64,000 bases of DNA from Lachnospiraceae bacterium UBA3850. GTDB lineage: Bacteria; Bacillota; Clostridia; Lachnospirales; Lachnospiraceae. The notes under the pieces are model-generated. The model worked only from the letters and a program-made list of their open reading frames with translations, was not told the DNA's origin and did no database searches. A program made the position numbers and the translations under genes. This document shows positions 34,713 to 42,900 of this stretch, piece after piece. Within the stretch, counting starts at the first letter, position 1. Each line of letters opens with the position of its first letter. The DNA lies in NCBI GenBank assembly GCA_002392655.1, contig DGHK01000054.1, positions 253 through 64,252 of the forward strand, in the 5' to 3' direction.

Positions 34713-35732
34713 TTATGTATTATTTTCAATTTGAACACTAATCTGCTTGAAGATAGAATAAGCTGGATTATCATTTGAATATATGTTTTTATATATTTTT
34801 CCCTTTTCATCTATCAGCAGTTTTAATGCTGTTTCATCATCATTTATCCATGTATTAAATATATTAGTATATAAATCCAAGTTTTTACCCTGGACGCCTT
34901 CCATTTGACCATGCTGGTAAAGGACATAACCACCACCATAGTCTGCTTCTGAAGGTGTTATCGTATCTAATAATCGCAAAGTATTATTTTCCTTAATAAG
35001 CCTACTAAGTTCTTTATACAAATTATCATCTTCAGATATTTCTTCTTTTGAGTATTTATTTTGCATTAGTTTTTTACGTCCTATTCCAAATGCATAACTA
35101 CGTTTACTCTCATACTCTTCATCTACTATCATTTTAAATAATTCTTTAAAATTATCTGTTCCTTCCTTGCAATCTTCGCCATCATCATTTATGAATTTTT
35201 TTGCAAAACAAAGTGCAAAATACTGGGCAAGGCTTTCTTCTAAAATATCGTTACATGATTTACAGCCGCCTTTTCTCCCTTTTTTATAAAACTCATATAC
35301 CTGAAATGCATGGTACATCTCATGCGCAAGTATTGTCCATAGTTTTGCCTTAAAGATTTCATAATGAGTACCATTTTTATTTTTGTCTTTATATAAATCA
35401 CAAAAATTTATAGAAATCCAGGTCTCATCTACTCCAGGTATGCATTCTCCATTAGCCTGTCTGCCTCCATTAAATACATAGAAACATATGTTTGTTGAAC
35501 CTTGATATTGGAATTCAGGGACAAACTCAAAGCTTTCTGAATAATAGTCAGTAATCTTATTGAGGACTGCTCTTATTTCTTCTGGACTAGGCAGCATTTT
35601 TAATATATCTGAATCTTTTTCTGTATTGTCGTTATATTCAAAAAAACGTGATTTCATTCCACGGTGTTCTCGAAAATTACGCAAATAATTACCTTTATTA
35701 GCAATCCAGAATTTGATGTTTCCTAGTTTCAT
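34713..35732 (-). CDS. Putative zinc metalloprotease (HExxH) protein
   Basis: 339 residues, AT-rich codon use compared with neighbouring genes. The centre has WTILAHEMYHAFQVYEF (HExxH, about residue 136) and, about 27 residues later, DILEESLAQYFALCF, whose Glu could be the third zinc ligand as in gluzincins. A KGGCKSC pair of cysteines sits between them. No signal peptide or membrane segment is seen. AAGGAG eight bases before the ATG is inside the preceding gene's 3' end, so translation is probably coupled (overlap 35 bases). I cannot name the family. The small, AT-rich, overlapping neighbours suggest an acquired cassette; a toxin-like effector is possible but unproven. Confidence 0.65.
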   Translation of the reverse strand: MKLGNIKFWIANKGNYLRNFREHRGMKSRFFEYNDNTEKDSDILKMLPSPEEIRAVLNKITDYYSESFEFVPEFQYQGSTNICFYVFNGGRQANGECIPGVDETWISINFCDLYKDKNKNGTHYEIFKAKLWTILAHEMYHAFQVYEFYKKGRKGGCKSCNDILEESLAQYFALCFAKKFINDDGEDCKEGTDNFKELFKMIVDEEYESKRSYAFGIGRKKLMQNKYSKEEISEDDNLYKELSRLIKENNTLRLLDTITPSEADYGGGYVLYQHGQMEGVQGKNLDLYTNIFNTWINDDETALKLLIDEKGKIYKNIYSNDNPAYSIFKQISVQIENNT

Positions 35733-36042
35733 TTGGCAATCTCCTTTGCATTATTTTATTGCGTGTCCGCGTAGGTACGATATAAATAATCTGTAGCTCT
35801 GATACTTTCTCTGCTATTCTTTCTCGTGAGGATTCAGAATTTTGCCTTAATATGGCATATACAGCTTTTTCAGTTCCGTTCAAAGTGACATCAGCCACTC
35901 CCACTCGTGTCATCTTGGATAAGATTTCTTCCCTGCTCACGATAGCCATATTTGTTCCTCTTACAGACACACAAAACTCATTAACCTTCTGGATGCCCAG
36001 TTCTTTACATTTATCAAGAAGCGTATCCCACCAAAAGAACAT
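35698..36042 (-). CDS. Small hypothetical protein overlapping the HExxH gene
   Basis: 114 residues if started at 36042, or 83 if started at 35949, where AGAGGAAC precedes the ATG (MAIVSREEILSKM). The upstream 31 residues (FFWWDTLLDKCKELG) also look protein-like, so the start is uncertain. No domain recognised; no membrane segment. Its 3' end overlaps the start of the HExxH gene by 35 bases, which suggests the two are co-expressed. Confidence 0.5.
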   Translation of the reverse strand: MFFWWDTLLDKCKELGIQKVNEFCVSVRGTNMAIVSREEILSKMTRVGVADVTLNGTEKAVYAILRQNSESSRERIAEKVSELQIIYIVPTRTRNKIMQRRLPNETRKHQILDC

Positions 36043-36091
36043 ACCGCTTTATTATTCATAACTCATACCTTTATTCCATAAATAGCTTCTT

Positions 36092-36343
36092 TTAACTATA
36101 TAATTCCTTTATTTCTTTTTCTTTATCAAAAAATTTTGAAGATTGTTTTATCATATAGTTACCTATTTCTTCATATAATTCGGGTATAGTTTTCTTTTTA
36201 AAATAATCATTTGGAAATGTGGCATGAATATCTCTTCCATAACCGCCATCCTTCGGTGTAACATTATGTGTTACATTAAACATATTACTTTTAAATTCAA
36301 ATAAATAATCCCAACCATATATCTTTAAAAACTTTGAACTCAT
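36092..36343 (-). CDS. Small hypothetical protein (83 aa)
   Basis: Begins MSSKFLKIYGWDYLFEFKSN and continues with HATFPNDYFKKKTIPELYEE; it ends in a Lys/Glu-rich helix. AAAGGAG lies a little far (nine bases) before the ATG. It precedes the two other genes of the AT-rich cassette in the same direction. No family recognised. Confidence 0.5.
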   Translation of the reverse strand: MSSKFLKIYGWDYLFEFKSNMFNVTHNVTPKDGGYGRDIHATFPNDYFKKKTIPELYEEIGNYMIKQSSKFFDKEKEIKELYS

Positions 36344-36423
36344 TTCACTTTTTCTCCTTTTCTCCTATATAAGTAACAATTTCGATGAAATCAAAATATA
36401 TTCATATCTTCAACTTATGTTCT

Positions 36424-37557
36424 TCAATCCATCAAACTTTTTATTGTTCTAAACATCCGTACAGCATTCTTACGATAGAGTTCTTTGGCGTTTTTCATAG
36501 CTTCTTGCAATGTCATCTTCGGGTTCATTATACTCATCATTGAAGTTATGCCATGATTATATAACTCTTCTGCTCCGGGACCTAAAGAGCCGCATAAAAG
36601 ATAAACCGGAACGCCTGCCTTTTCTGCCCTTTTCCCGACTCCGGAAACGGCTTTCCCGAAACAGCTCTGCCAGTCACTTCTTCCTTCTCCCGTAACCACA
36701 AGATCCGCATCACTAATCAGGCTGTCAAAGTAAACCAGATCAAGAACGGTTTCTATACCGGATTTCATCATTCCCGACAGGAATACCATCAGCATTGTTC
36801 CCAGGCCTCCTGCAGCGCCACCTCCCTGTATCTTATCTGGGTTAATTCCAAAATCCCGTATAATTACATCTCTGTAGTTACACATTCCTTTTTCCAACCG
36901 TTCCACCGTTTCCGAATCTGCTCCCTTCTGGGGGGCAAATGTTCGAGTAGCACCGTTATCTCCACAAAGAGGATTTGCCACATCGCACATTATAGTGAAT
37001 TTGACATTTTTTAATCCCGGATACTTATCAGCGGTATCAATCCTGCATACCTTTTCAAGGTTATCTCCCACTCCACTTAACTCATTCCCCACATTATCCA
37101 GGAACCTGATCCCGAGAGCTTCGGCGCATCCCATTCCACCGTCATTAGTTGCGCTCCCGCCGATTGCAATATTAATATTTCGAAATCCTCTATTAACCGC
37201 ATCTCTTATCATCTCCCCAGTTCCATATGTAGTGGTGTACAGAGGATTTCTTTCCTCTTCTGAAAGCAGTGTAAGACCCGATGCGGAAGCCATTTCGATA
37301 ACAGCACTTTCCTCATCAAGTTTGCCATAATAAGCTGTTATTTCCCTCATCAGTGGGTCATGCGTTTTTACATATATTCTTTCACCGTTAAGTGCTTCAA
37401 TAAGAGAATCTGCTGTACCTTCTCCACCATCCGCTATCGGGATTCCTATACAAATCGGATTATCAAATACTTCTTTTGCCGCCAATGTAAGAATTTGCGA
37501 TATTTCTTTACTTGTAAGCGATCCTTTAAAAGAATCCGAAGCAAATACCAGTTTCAT
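36424..37557 (-). CDS. Glycerate kinase
   Basis: 377 residues. It is the GarK/GlxK-type glycerate kinase fold, phosphorylating D-glycerate with ATP. Family phrases visible are MKLVFASDSFKGSLTS at the start, IPIADGGEGTADSLI (substrate/catalytic region), GGSATNDGGMGCAEALGIRF, GGGAAGGLGTML and VVTGEGRSDWQS. Length is normal. The start at 37557 gives the conserved N-terminus directly; the longer frame to 37623 adds an unrelated tail. GTGAGG lies about ten bases upstream. It is isolated from sugar-acid pathway genes here. Confidence 0.93.
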   Translation of the reverse strand: MKLVFASDSFKGSLTSKEISQILTLAAKEVFDNPICIGIPIADGGEGTADSLIEALNGERIYVKTHDPLMREITAYYGKLDEESAVIEMASASGLTLLSEEERNPLYTTTYGTGEMIRDAVNRGFRNINIAIGGSATNDGGMGCAEALGIRFLDNVGNELSGVGDNLEKVCRIDTADKYPGLKNVKFTIMCDVANPLCGDNGATRTFAPQKGADSETVERLEKGMCNYRDVIIRDFGINPDKIQGGGAAGGLGTMLMVFLSGMMKSGIETVLDLVYFDSLISDADLVVTGEGRSDWQSCFGKAVSGVGKRAEKAGVPVYLLCGSLGPGAEELYNHGITSMMSIMNPKMTLQEAMKNAKELYRKNAVRMFRTIKSLMD

Positions 37558-37979
37558 TACATTTAACCTCACTTGCCGCTTTCTATCCCACAGCATATTT
37601 TTCCTATAATTTGGAACAAACACAATGCGATACGTGCAATTCCATCTCGTATGTTATATACTTCTATTATCCATTTGGATACCTCCTTTGAGGAAGAACC
37701 TATATTAGCTGTTCCCATATACCTATGACCCTTTCTCCCTTCCCATGACCACCAAAACATATTTCCATTATGCTCCATATAAGATTTATTTTCAACAACC
37801 TATCCGGCTACTCATTATAGTTAAAGGTTTTCTATCGCATCAATGGCTAAAAATAAAATAAGCAGGAAACTCTTGTCCCTGCTTATCTTGCTTATATCCA
37901 AATCACTCTTTATTCTTATAATTCTTAAACATCTTCCCCTCAAGCAACTGTATTGATTCTTTGTATCTTCTGTATAGCT
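37558..37979 (-). other. Intergenic region between abiEii and glycerate kinase
   Basis: Contains a terminator hairpin at 37842-37886 (ATAAGCAGG/CCTGCTTAT with a T-rich tail on the minus strand) serving the AbiE operon. The frame directly after abiEii (to 37903) looks like its shifted C-terminus. A 69-codon frame at 37569-37778 lacks a start site. AAAGGAGG-7-ATG near 37685 opens only six codons. Confidence 0.5.
37842..37886 (-). terminator. Terminator of the AbiE operon
   Basis: Nine-bp stem ATAAGCAGG/CCTGCTTAT followed on the minus strand by TTTATTTTTAG. Confidence 0.75.
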
Positions 37980-38951
37980 TTAATATAATCCACTCTCAAG
38001 TCTGCCGTCTGGTAATTCCATTAGCATATGGATGACTAGACCTCTATCCTTTTGATTTGACAATGCAACTATTTTCTCATCGTCATTAAGATCAGTTAAA
38101 AACTCAAAATTGTATTTCAATTTTTCTATCATTTCTTCAGAAGTTGGAGCAGGTACCGCCAGAGTTCCTATATCCTCAGCATCAACATCTTTTGGTTTTC
38201 TATCATTTAACCATTTTTCAGGTATAAAAACTGAAGGCGAATGTGCAGGACGCCAAAATACATTTCCACAATGCATCCCGAAAGAATCAACCCATATTTT
38301 TAGCACCACCAATCTTCTTAGTAAATTTTTATCTATAGTATCAGCAATTTGCTTATTTTCCATAATCCAGTTTAAATCATACATGTCACGAGCTGTACTA
38401 GTGCGATTCAATCGAGCGATCTTCTCTGCCATATTTTCTTCAAGTCTCACTGTATGAATATCAGGTAGCTCAAACCCATACTGTTTATGAATAGGGAGTT
38501 CAACTATACCTTTCTTAATCGGTTTTAACCATGGAAATGAAGCAAAATCTAGCTTAGTCTTAAAAATCTCATTACCATTATAAATACTTGATAATCCAAT
38601 ATACCATTTACTTCTTCTTTCGCTTATAGAATATGTAAATGGTCCTAATTTTAAACCATCTATCTCACTTATAAAATCAAATGCTTTATCTTCTGAAGAA
38701 ACATCTTTATCATCTATAGAAAAATCCAAATCCAGAGAAAACCGTCCTTCACGACCTGCATAAAATTTTCTAATTGCAGTACCGCCTTTTAACGCGACCA
38801 TATCCATCAAACCAGAATCTTCCAGATATGCAAGCAATAAATCTTGAGCTATATCAATTATTGCCGCTTCACGACCTGGTGCTCCACTTCCAGTTGGAAT
38901 ATGACGCGCTATATGACCTTCCGTAAGTTTTATATTGTCAAATTGAATCAT
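37980..38951 (-). CDS. AbiEii-family nucleotidyltransferase toxin
   Basis: 323 residues. LMDMVALKGGTAIRKFYAGREGRFSLDLDFSIDD is the AbiEii signature: the GG/S loop of the nucleotidyltransferase fold and the metal-binding D-x-D (split here as L-D-L-D). LEENMAEKIARLNRT and RDMYDLNWIM are the second conserved block. AbiE toxins are bacteriostatic NTP transferases that give abortive phage resistance. Its ATG overlaps the antitoxin stop (ATGA), so the two are coupled. Immediately after the stop another frame continues in protein-like sequence (LYRRYKESIQLLEGKMFKNY) to 37903, so a 3' frameshift may have removed about 26 residues. Confidence 0.9.
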   Translation of the reverse strand: MIQFDNIKLTEGHIARHIPTGSGAPGREAAIIDIAQDLLLAYLEDSGLMDMVALKGGTAIRKFYAGREGRFSLDLDFSIDDKDVSSEDKAFDFISEIDGLKLGPFTYSISERRSKWYIGLSSIYNGNEIFKTKLDFASFPWLKPIKKGIVELPIHKQYGFELPDIHTVRLEENMAEKIARLNRTSTARDMYDLNWIMENKQIADTIDKNLLRRLVVLKIWVDSFGMHCGNVFWRPAHSPSVFIPEKWLNDRKPKDVDAEDIGTLAVPAPTSEEMIEKLKYNFEFLTDLNDDEKIVALSNQKDRGLVIHMLMELPDGRLESGLY

Positions 38952-39751
38952 TTTACTCTTTCTAACTCCTTTGGAGAAAATGGTAAACAAGTATCAACAA
39001 CGCCCCAATACTCGTCATTTCGAATCGAATTAGTTCTTGCCCCAAATCTGACTTTGGATTTTACAATTATTTTCTCATGTATAAGCATAGATGCATCCGG
39101 ATACATTCCCTGCAACAAATATCCAGTTCTTTTTTTTACTGAATCAGGACGAATATGTAGCTCTTTCAATAGCATATTTAAATCAATATCATATATAACA
39201 TCCGGAAGCCATTCCATTACTCCGTCCCAAGACTTAATTAGATCGGGTTTTGTAGCAATATGAACCAAAATACTTTCCGGAGCAAGTATTTTGACACCTC
39301 TTGCTTCCTTTAGAGGAATACTAGGCAAATATTTATATACCAGAATCTCTTTCGACATTCTTCTTCTGGGAATCATCTCAAATGCTAATTCTTTTCGTGA
39401 TGGCACTCTATCTGCATATCCCAACGCCCATGCTGCTGTCTGCAAGCATAAAAAACAAATGATATCAGAATTCGCTAATTGAAATGCCTTTATCTCCCGT
39501 AACGGATCATTCTTAGAATATGCACCGGCAACTGCAGCCGGCGCAAATTCCCATACTCCACGTTGATCTGTAGGCAATAACCAACCTGATTTTTTTAGAC
39601 GTGATGCTACCATAGAAGCATTCGTTTTTATATTCAGATTATTGACCAGTTCTTCTAATCGATCAAGTGTAATGTATGTTTCATTTTCTAATTCCAGTTC
39701 TTCAAGAATACCCGACATAGCTTTTGAAATTGTTCGTGTCAATTCCGTCAT
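38948..39751 (-). CDS. AbiEi-family antitoxin/transcriptional regulator
   Basis: 267 residues. The N-terminal winged-helix region (YITLDRLEELVNNLNIKTNA and SRLKKSGWLLPTDQRGVWEF) is the DNA-binding part of AbiEi. The C-terminal domain has ILAPESILVHIATKPDLIKS, which corresponds to the antitoxin activity region. It precedes and overlaps the toxin gene by four bases. AbiEi proteins repress their own promoter by binding inverted repeats; TTGACACTAT/ATAGTGTCAA lies at the promoter just upstream (39786-39795 and 39879-39888). Confidence 0.88.
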   Translation of the reverse strand: MTELTRTISKAMSGILEELELENETYITLDRLEELVNNLNIKTNASMVASRLKKSGWLLPTDQRGVWEFAPAAVAGAYSKNDPLREIKAFQLANSDIICFLCLQTAAWALGYADRVPSRKELAFEMIPRRRMSKEILVYKYLPSIPLKEARGVKILAPESILVHIATKPDLIKSWDGVMEWLPDVIYDIDLNMLLKELHIRPDSVKKRTGYLLQGMYPDASMLIHEKIIVKSKVRFGARTNSIRNDEYWGVVDTCLPFSPKELERVK

Positions 39752-39768
39752 ATTTATACCTATTATTG

Positions 39769-39855
39769 TTATATATTTGTATCTTTTGACACTATTATAT
39801 TCTTTATTACATAAATTGTAAAGTGATTGATTATTTCATATAAGCTCTTTGGCAT
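39769..39855 (-). CDS. Possible 28-aa small protein ahead of the AbiE promoter
   Basis: MPKSLYEIINHFTIYVIKNI begins a 28-codon frame. A perfect AAGGAGG (39864-39870) lies eight bases upstream, stronger than the site of the AbiEi gene itself. A TATATT at 39887-39892 could start its transcript. The frame overlaps the abiE promoter. It is hydrophobic in the middle; function unknown. Confidence 0.4.
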   Translation of the reverse strand: MPKSLYEIINHFTIYVIKNIIVSKDTNI

Positions 39856-39888
39856 ATCAGCATCCTCCTTACACTTTTATAGTGTCAA
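39786..39888 (-). promoter_or_regulatory. AbiE promoter and inverted-repeat operator
   Basis: On the minus strand TTTACA (39817-39822), exactly 17 bases, then TATAAT (39794-39799). The ten-base arms TTGACACTAT at 39786-39795 and ATAGTGTCAA at 39879-39888 are perfect inverted repeats; the proximal one overlaps the -10 box, as expected for autorepression. Confidence 0.75.
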
Positions 39889-39902
39889 TATACCACCCTC
39901 AT

Positions 39903-39951
39903 GACAACAAAACAGCAACAAAGGGCTGACCATAATTTATATGATCAGCCC
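39903..39951 (-). terminator. Terminator of the repeat-rich surface protein gene
   Basis: GGGCTGA (39923-39929) pairs with TCAGCCC (39945-39951), extended by CAT/ATG, with TTTGTTGCTGTTTTGTTG following on the minus strand. The tail also resembles the T-rich motif at 2540-2556. Confidence 0.65.
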
Positions 39952-39981
39952 CATGTATATTAAGTCTATATATACGAGTAA

Positions 39982-42900
39982 CTACTCAATGTAACCGCTC
40001 GCATCAAATGAATAATTTGTACCATCAATCCATAGTGTCGTACTTGCAGGGTACCAGCCGTTATCCTCGTACCACCAGCCTGTTCCGTCATAGTGCCATA
40101 TTCCATTTGCATAGCTCTCATCCCAGGCTCCATCACTACCAAGCCAGCAGCCATCTCGATATTCAGAATAATCCATATAGCCTGAAGCGGTAAAGTAGTA
40201 CCATCTGCCATCTATTCTCAGCCACTGACTAACCGGATACCAGCCGGATGAATCTTCAAACCACCAGCCTGCACCATTACTCTTCCAGCCTCCGACTGCA
40301 GCATAGGTTTCCTCACCATTTGAACCGTACCATTTTCCATCTACCCATTCATTGGAATATATGCCGGCTTTAGAAGCTGAACCGGAATTATTATCAACAT
40401 TGCCGTTGTTATTATTACCGGCACTGTTTTTATCGTCCGTATTGCTGCTTCCACCTGAGCTGCCCTTATCATCTGTCTTACCGCTTCCACCTGAGCTGTT
40501 CTTGTCATCCGTATTGCTGCTTCCACCTGAGCTGCTCTTGTCATCCGTCTTGCTGCTTCCACCTGAGCTGCTCTTGTCATCCGTCTTACTGCTTCCACCT
40601 GAGCTGTTCTTATCATCTGTCTTGCTGCTATCGCCTGAGCTGCTCTTGTCATCCGTCTTGCTGCTATCGCCTGAGCTGCTCTTGTCATCCGTCTTGCTGC
40701 TTCCACCTGAGCTGCTCTTGTCATCTGTCTTGCTGCTATCACCTGAACTGCTCTTGTCATCTGTCTTGCTGCTATCACCTGAACCGCTCTTGTCATCTGT
40801 CTTGCTGCTATCGCCTGAGCTTTCCTCCTGCTTCTTAGCGTAGGTATAGGTATAGGTTACATCAGCAGGGATATTGACATATGCTTTGGGTTCTGTATCC
40901 CAGCGTCCTGCCTTATAACCCTCATCCGGATTATTTCCCGCTGAAGGGAGCTGCGATGATGTAAGATTTATCTTATCTTCTTCATAGCCTGTAAGAGTTA
41001 CTACCTTATTTTCCTTTGTTCCATCCTTCCAAGTTCCATTTACCACTTTGAAGGTTACCTTTCTTGTCGCCGGTGTTTTCGGAGCATATGTGTAAGTATA
41101 GGTTATGTCCTCTGTGATTACAGCTCCCTCGACAGGAACCTTATCCCAGCTTCCTTCCTTATACGCTGTATCAGGCTGCGAACCAACCTCCGGTATATCA
41201 TCCTTAGCAAGTTCGAATACATCTCCCTCAAAGCCCTTGAATTCCTTTGTCCTAACGTATTTGGTTCTTACATTCCACATACCGTTCACTACCTTAAATG
41301 TGACCGTTCTGGTTATCTCCTGCTTCTTGGTATAGGTATAGATATAGGTTGTAGCTGCTGTTATCTCTGTTTCTATACTTGGAACAGTATTCCAGCTACC
41401 TTCTGTATAGTTCGTATCCGGCTTTTCTCCAACAGCCGGTATCTGATCAGCCGAAAGCTTTAGAACATCACCCTCATAACCGGTAAGTGTTTCTGTCTTG
41501 ATCTCTGTATTACCATCATTCCAGGAACCGTTTACCACCTTAAAGGTTACTGTTTGGGATATCTCTTTTTTCTTCACATAGGAGTATATAAATGCTGTTG
41601 AATATGTACCTGCCTCTATTTCATTTGATAGTATGCTATCTATAGTCTGATCCCAGCTTCCTGCTTTGTAACTGATGTCCTGTGGTTTCTTTCCAACTCC
41701 GGGTATCTGGTCTGCTGAAAGCTTCAGTTTATTACCTTCGTAACCCGTAACCTCAACCACCTTATCTTCTGTTGTTCCATCATCCCAGGAACCATATAGA
41801 ACTTTGAATTTTACCTTTGCAGAAATCTTGTCCTTCTCTTTGTACCTATATATAAGTGTTATATCACTGGTAACGGATATTTCAGTAATATCACCTTTAT
41901 CAAGAGGTGTACCTTGATTATCTCCCAAATACCAGTTTCCTTCTTTGAAGTTCTCAGCCGGCTTTCCAACTTCAGGTATCTGTGAAGTTACAATTCTCAG
42001 AGTATCATTCTCCTTACCGGTGAGTGTAACCACTTTATCATCTGTAGTTCCATCATTCCATGCACCATTCTCTACCTTAAAGGTTACTTTCTGGCTTTTA
42101 TCAAAATCCGGAGCATAGGTATAGGTATAGGTTGCATCTGCATTTACCTCTGAATCTTTAACCGGTTCTGTATCCCAGCTTCCTACCTTGTAGTTGTCGT
42201 TGGGGTTTCCTCCTACAGCCGGAATTTCTGATGTGAGAAGCTTAAAGGTATCTCCTTCATATCCTTTCTTAACTACAACCTTATCCTCCTTGCCACCATC
42301 ACTACCGTTCCATTTACCATTTACAACCTTGAAAGTCACTGTATAGATTATAATCTTCTTCCACTTAGCATAGAGCGTAATATCCTCATTTACTGTATCT
42401 TTAGTAAAGTCCCAGCTATTTGTACATGCCTCTTCCTTATACCATCCTGCAAATTCATATTCGGATTTCTTAGGATTACTTGGACTCTCTACTTTATGTC
42501 CCTTAACAACCTTCTGACTTGACACTTCAGAACCACCATTTGAATTAAAGGTTACAGTATATTCTATTTCGTGCGTACTAAGAGTCACAGCCCCTTCGTC
42601 ATTTACTGAAACGAGAACACCGTCCGATATATCTGTTACTTTAAGTCCATAGCTGTCCCAACTGCTCCCGGACTTTACATATGTCTTCGCAACAATATTT
42701 CCTCCATCATCACTATCCGTTCTCTCAAGATACTTGAATACATAATATTCACCAGTTTCAGATTCAGTTACAGTATCACCGGAAATATCTGCTCGGACAA
42801 GTGTATATAATGTACTGTTCTTAAACATCATACCATTTGTAGTATTACACACATCCGGCACCACCAGAGATTCGCCGGGCTTTATAATGAGACCATTTTC

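Noticed and set aside
37569-37778. 69-codon minus-strand frame upstream of the glycerate kinase gene
   Set aside because: No ribosome binding site before its ATGs and no recognisable family; could be debris but not supported as a gene.
40426-40820. Regularly spaced repeat that might be taken for a CRISPR array
   Set aside because: Units are contiguous 36-bp coding repeats without spacers and stay in frame.
40352-40843. Plus-strand frame of Leu/Pro/Ser repeats (163 codons)
   Set aside because: Antisense shadow of the 36-bp coding repeat array; no ribosome binding site and the composition simply mirrors the repeat.
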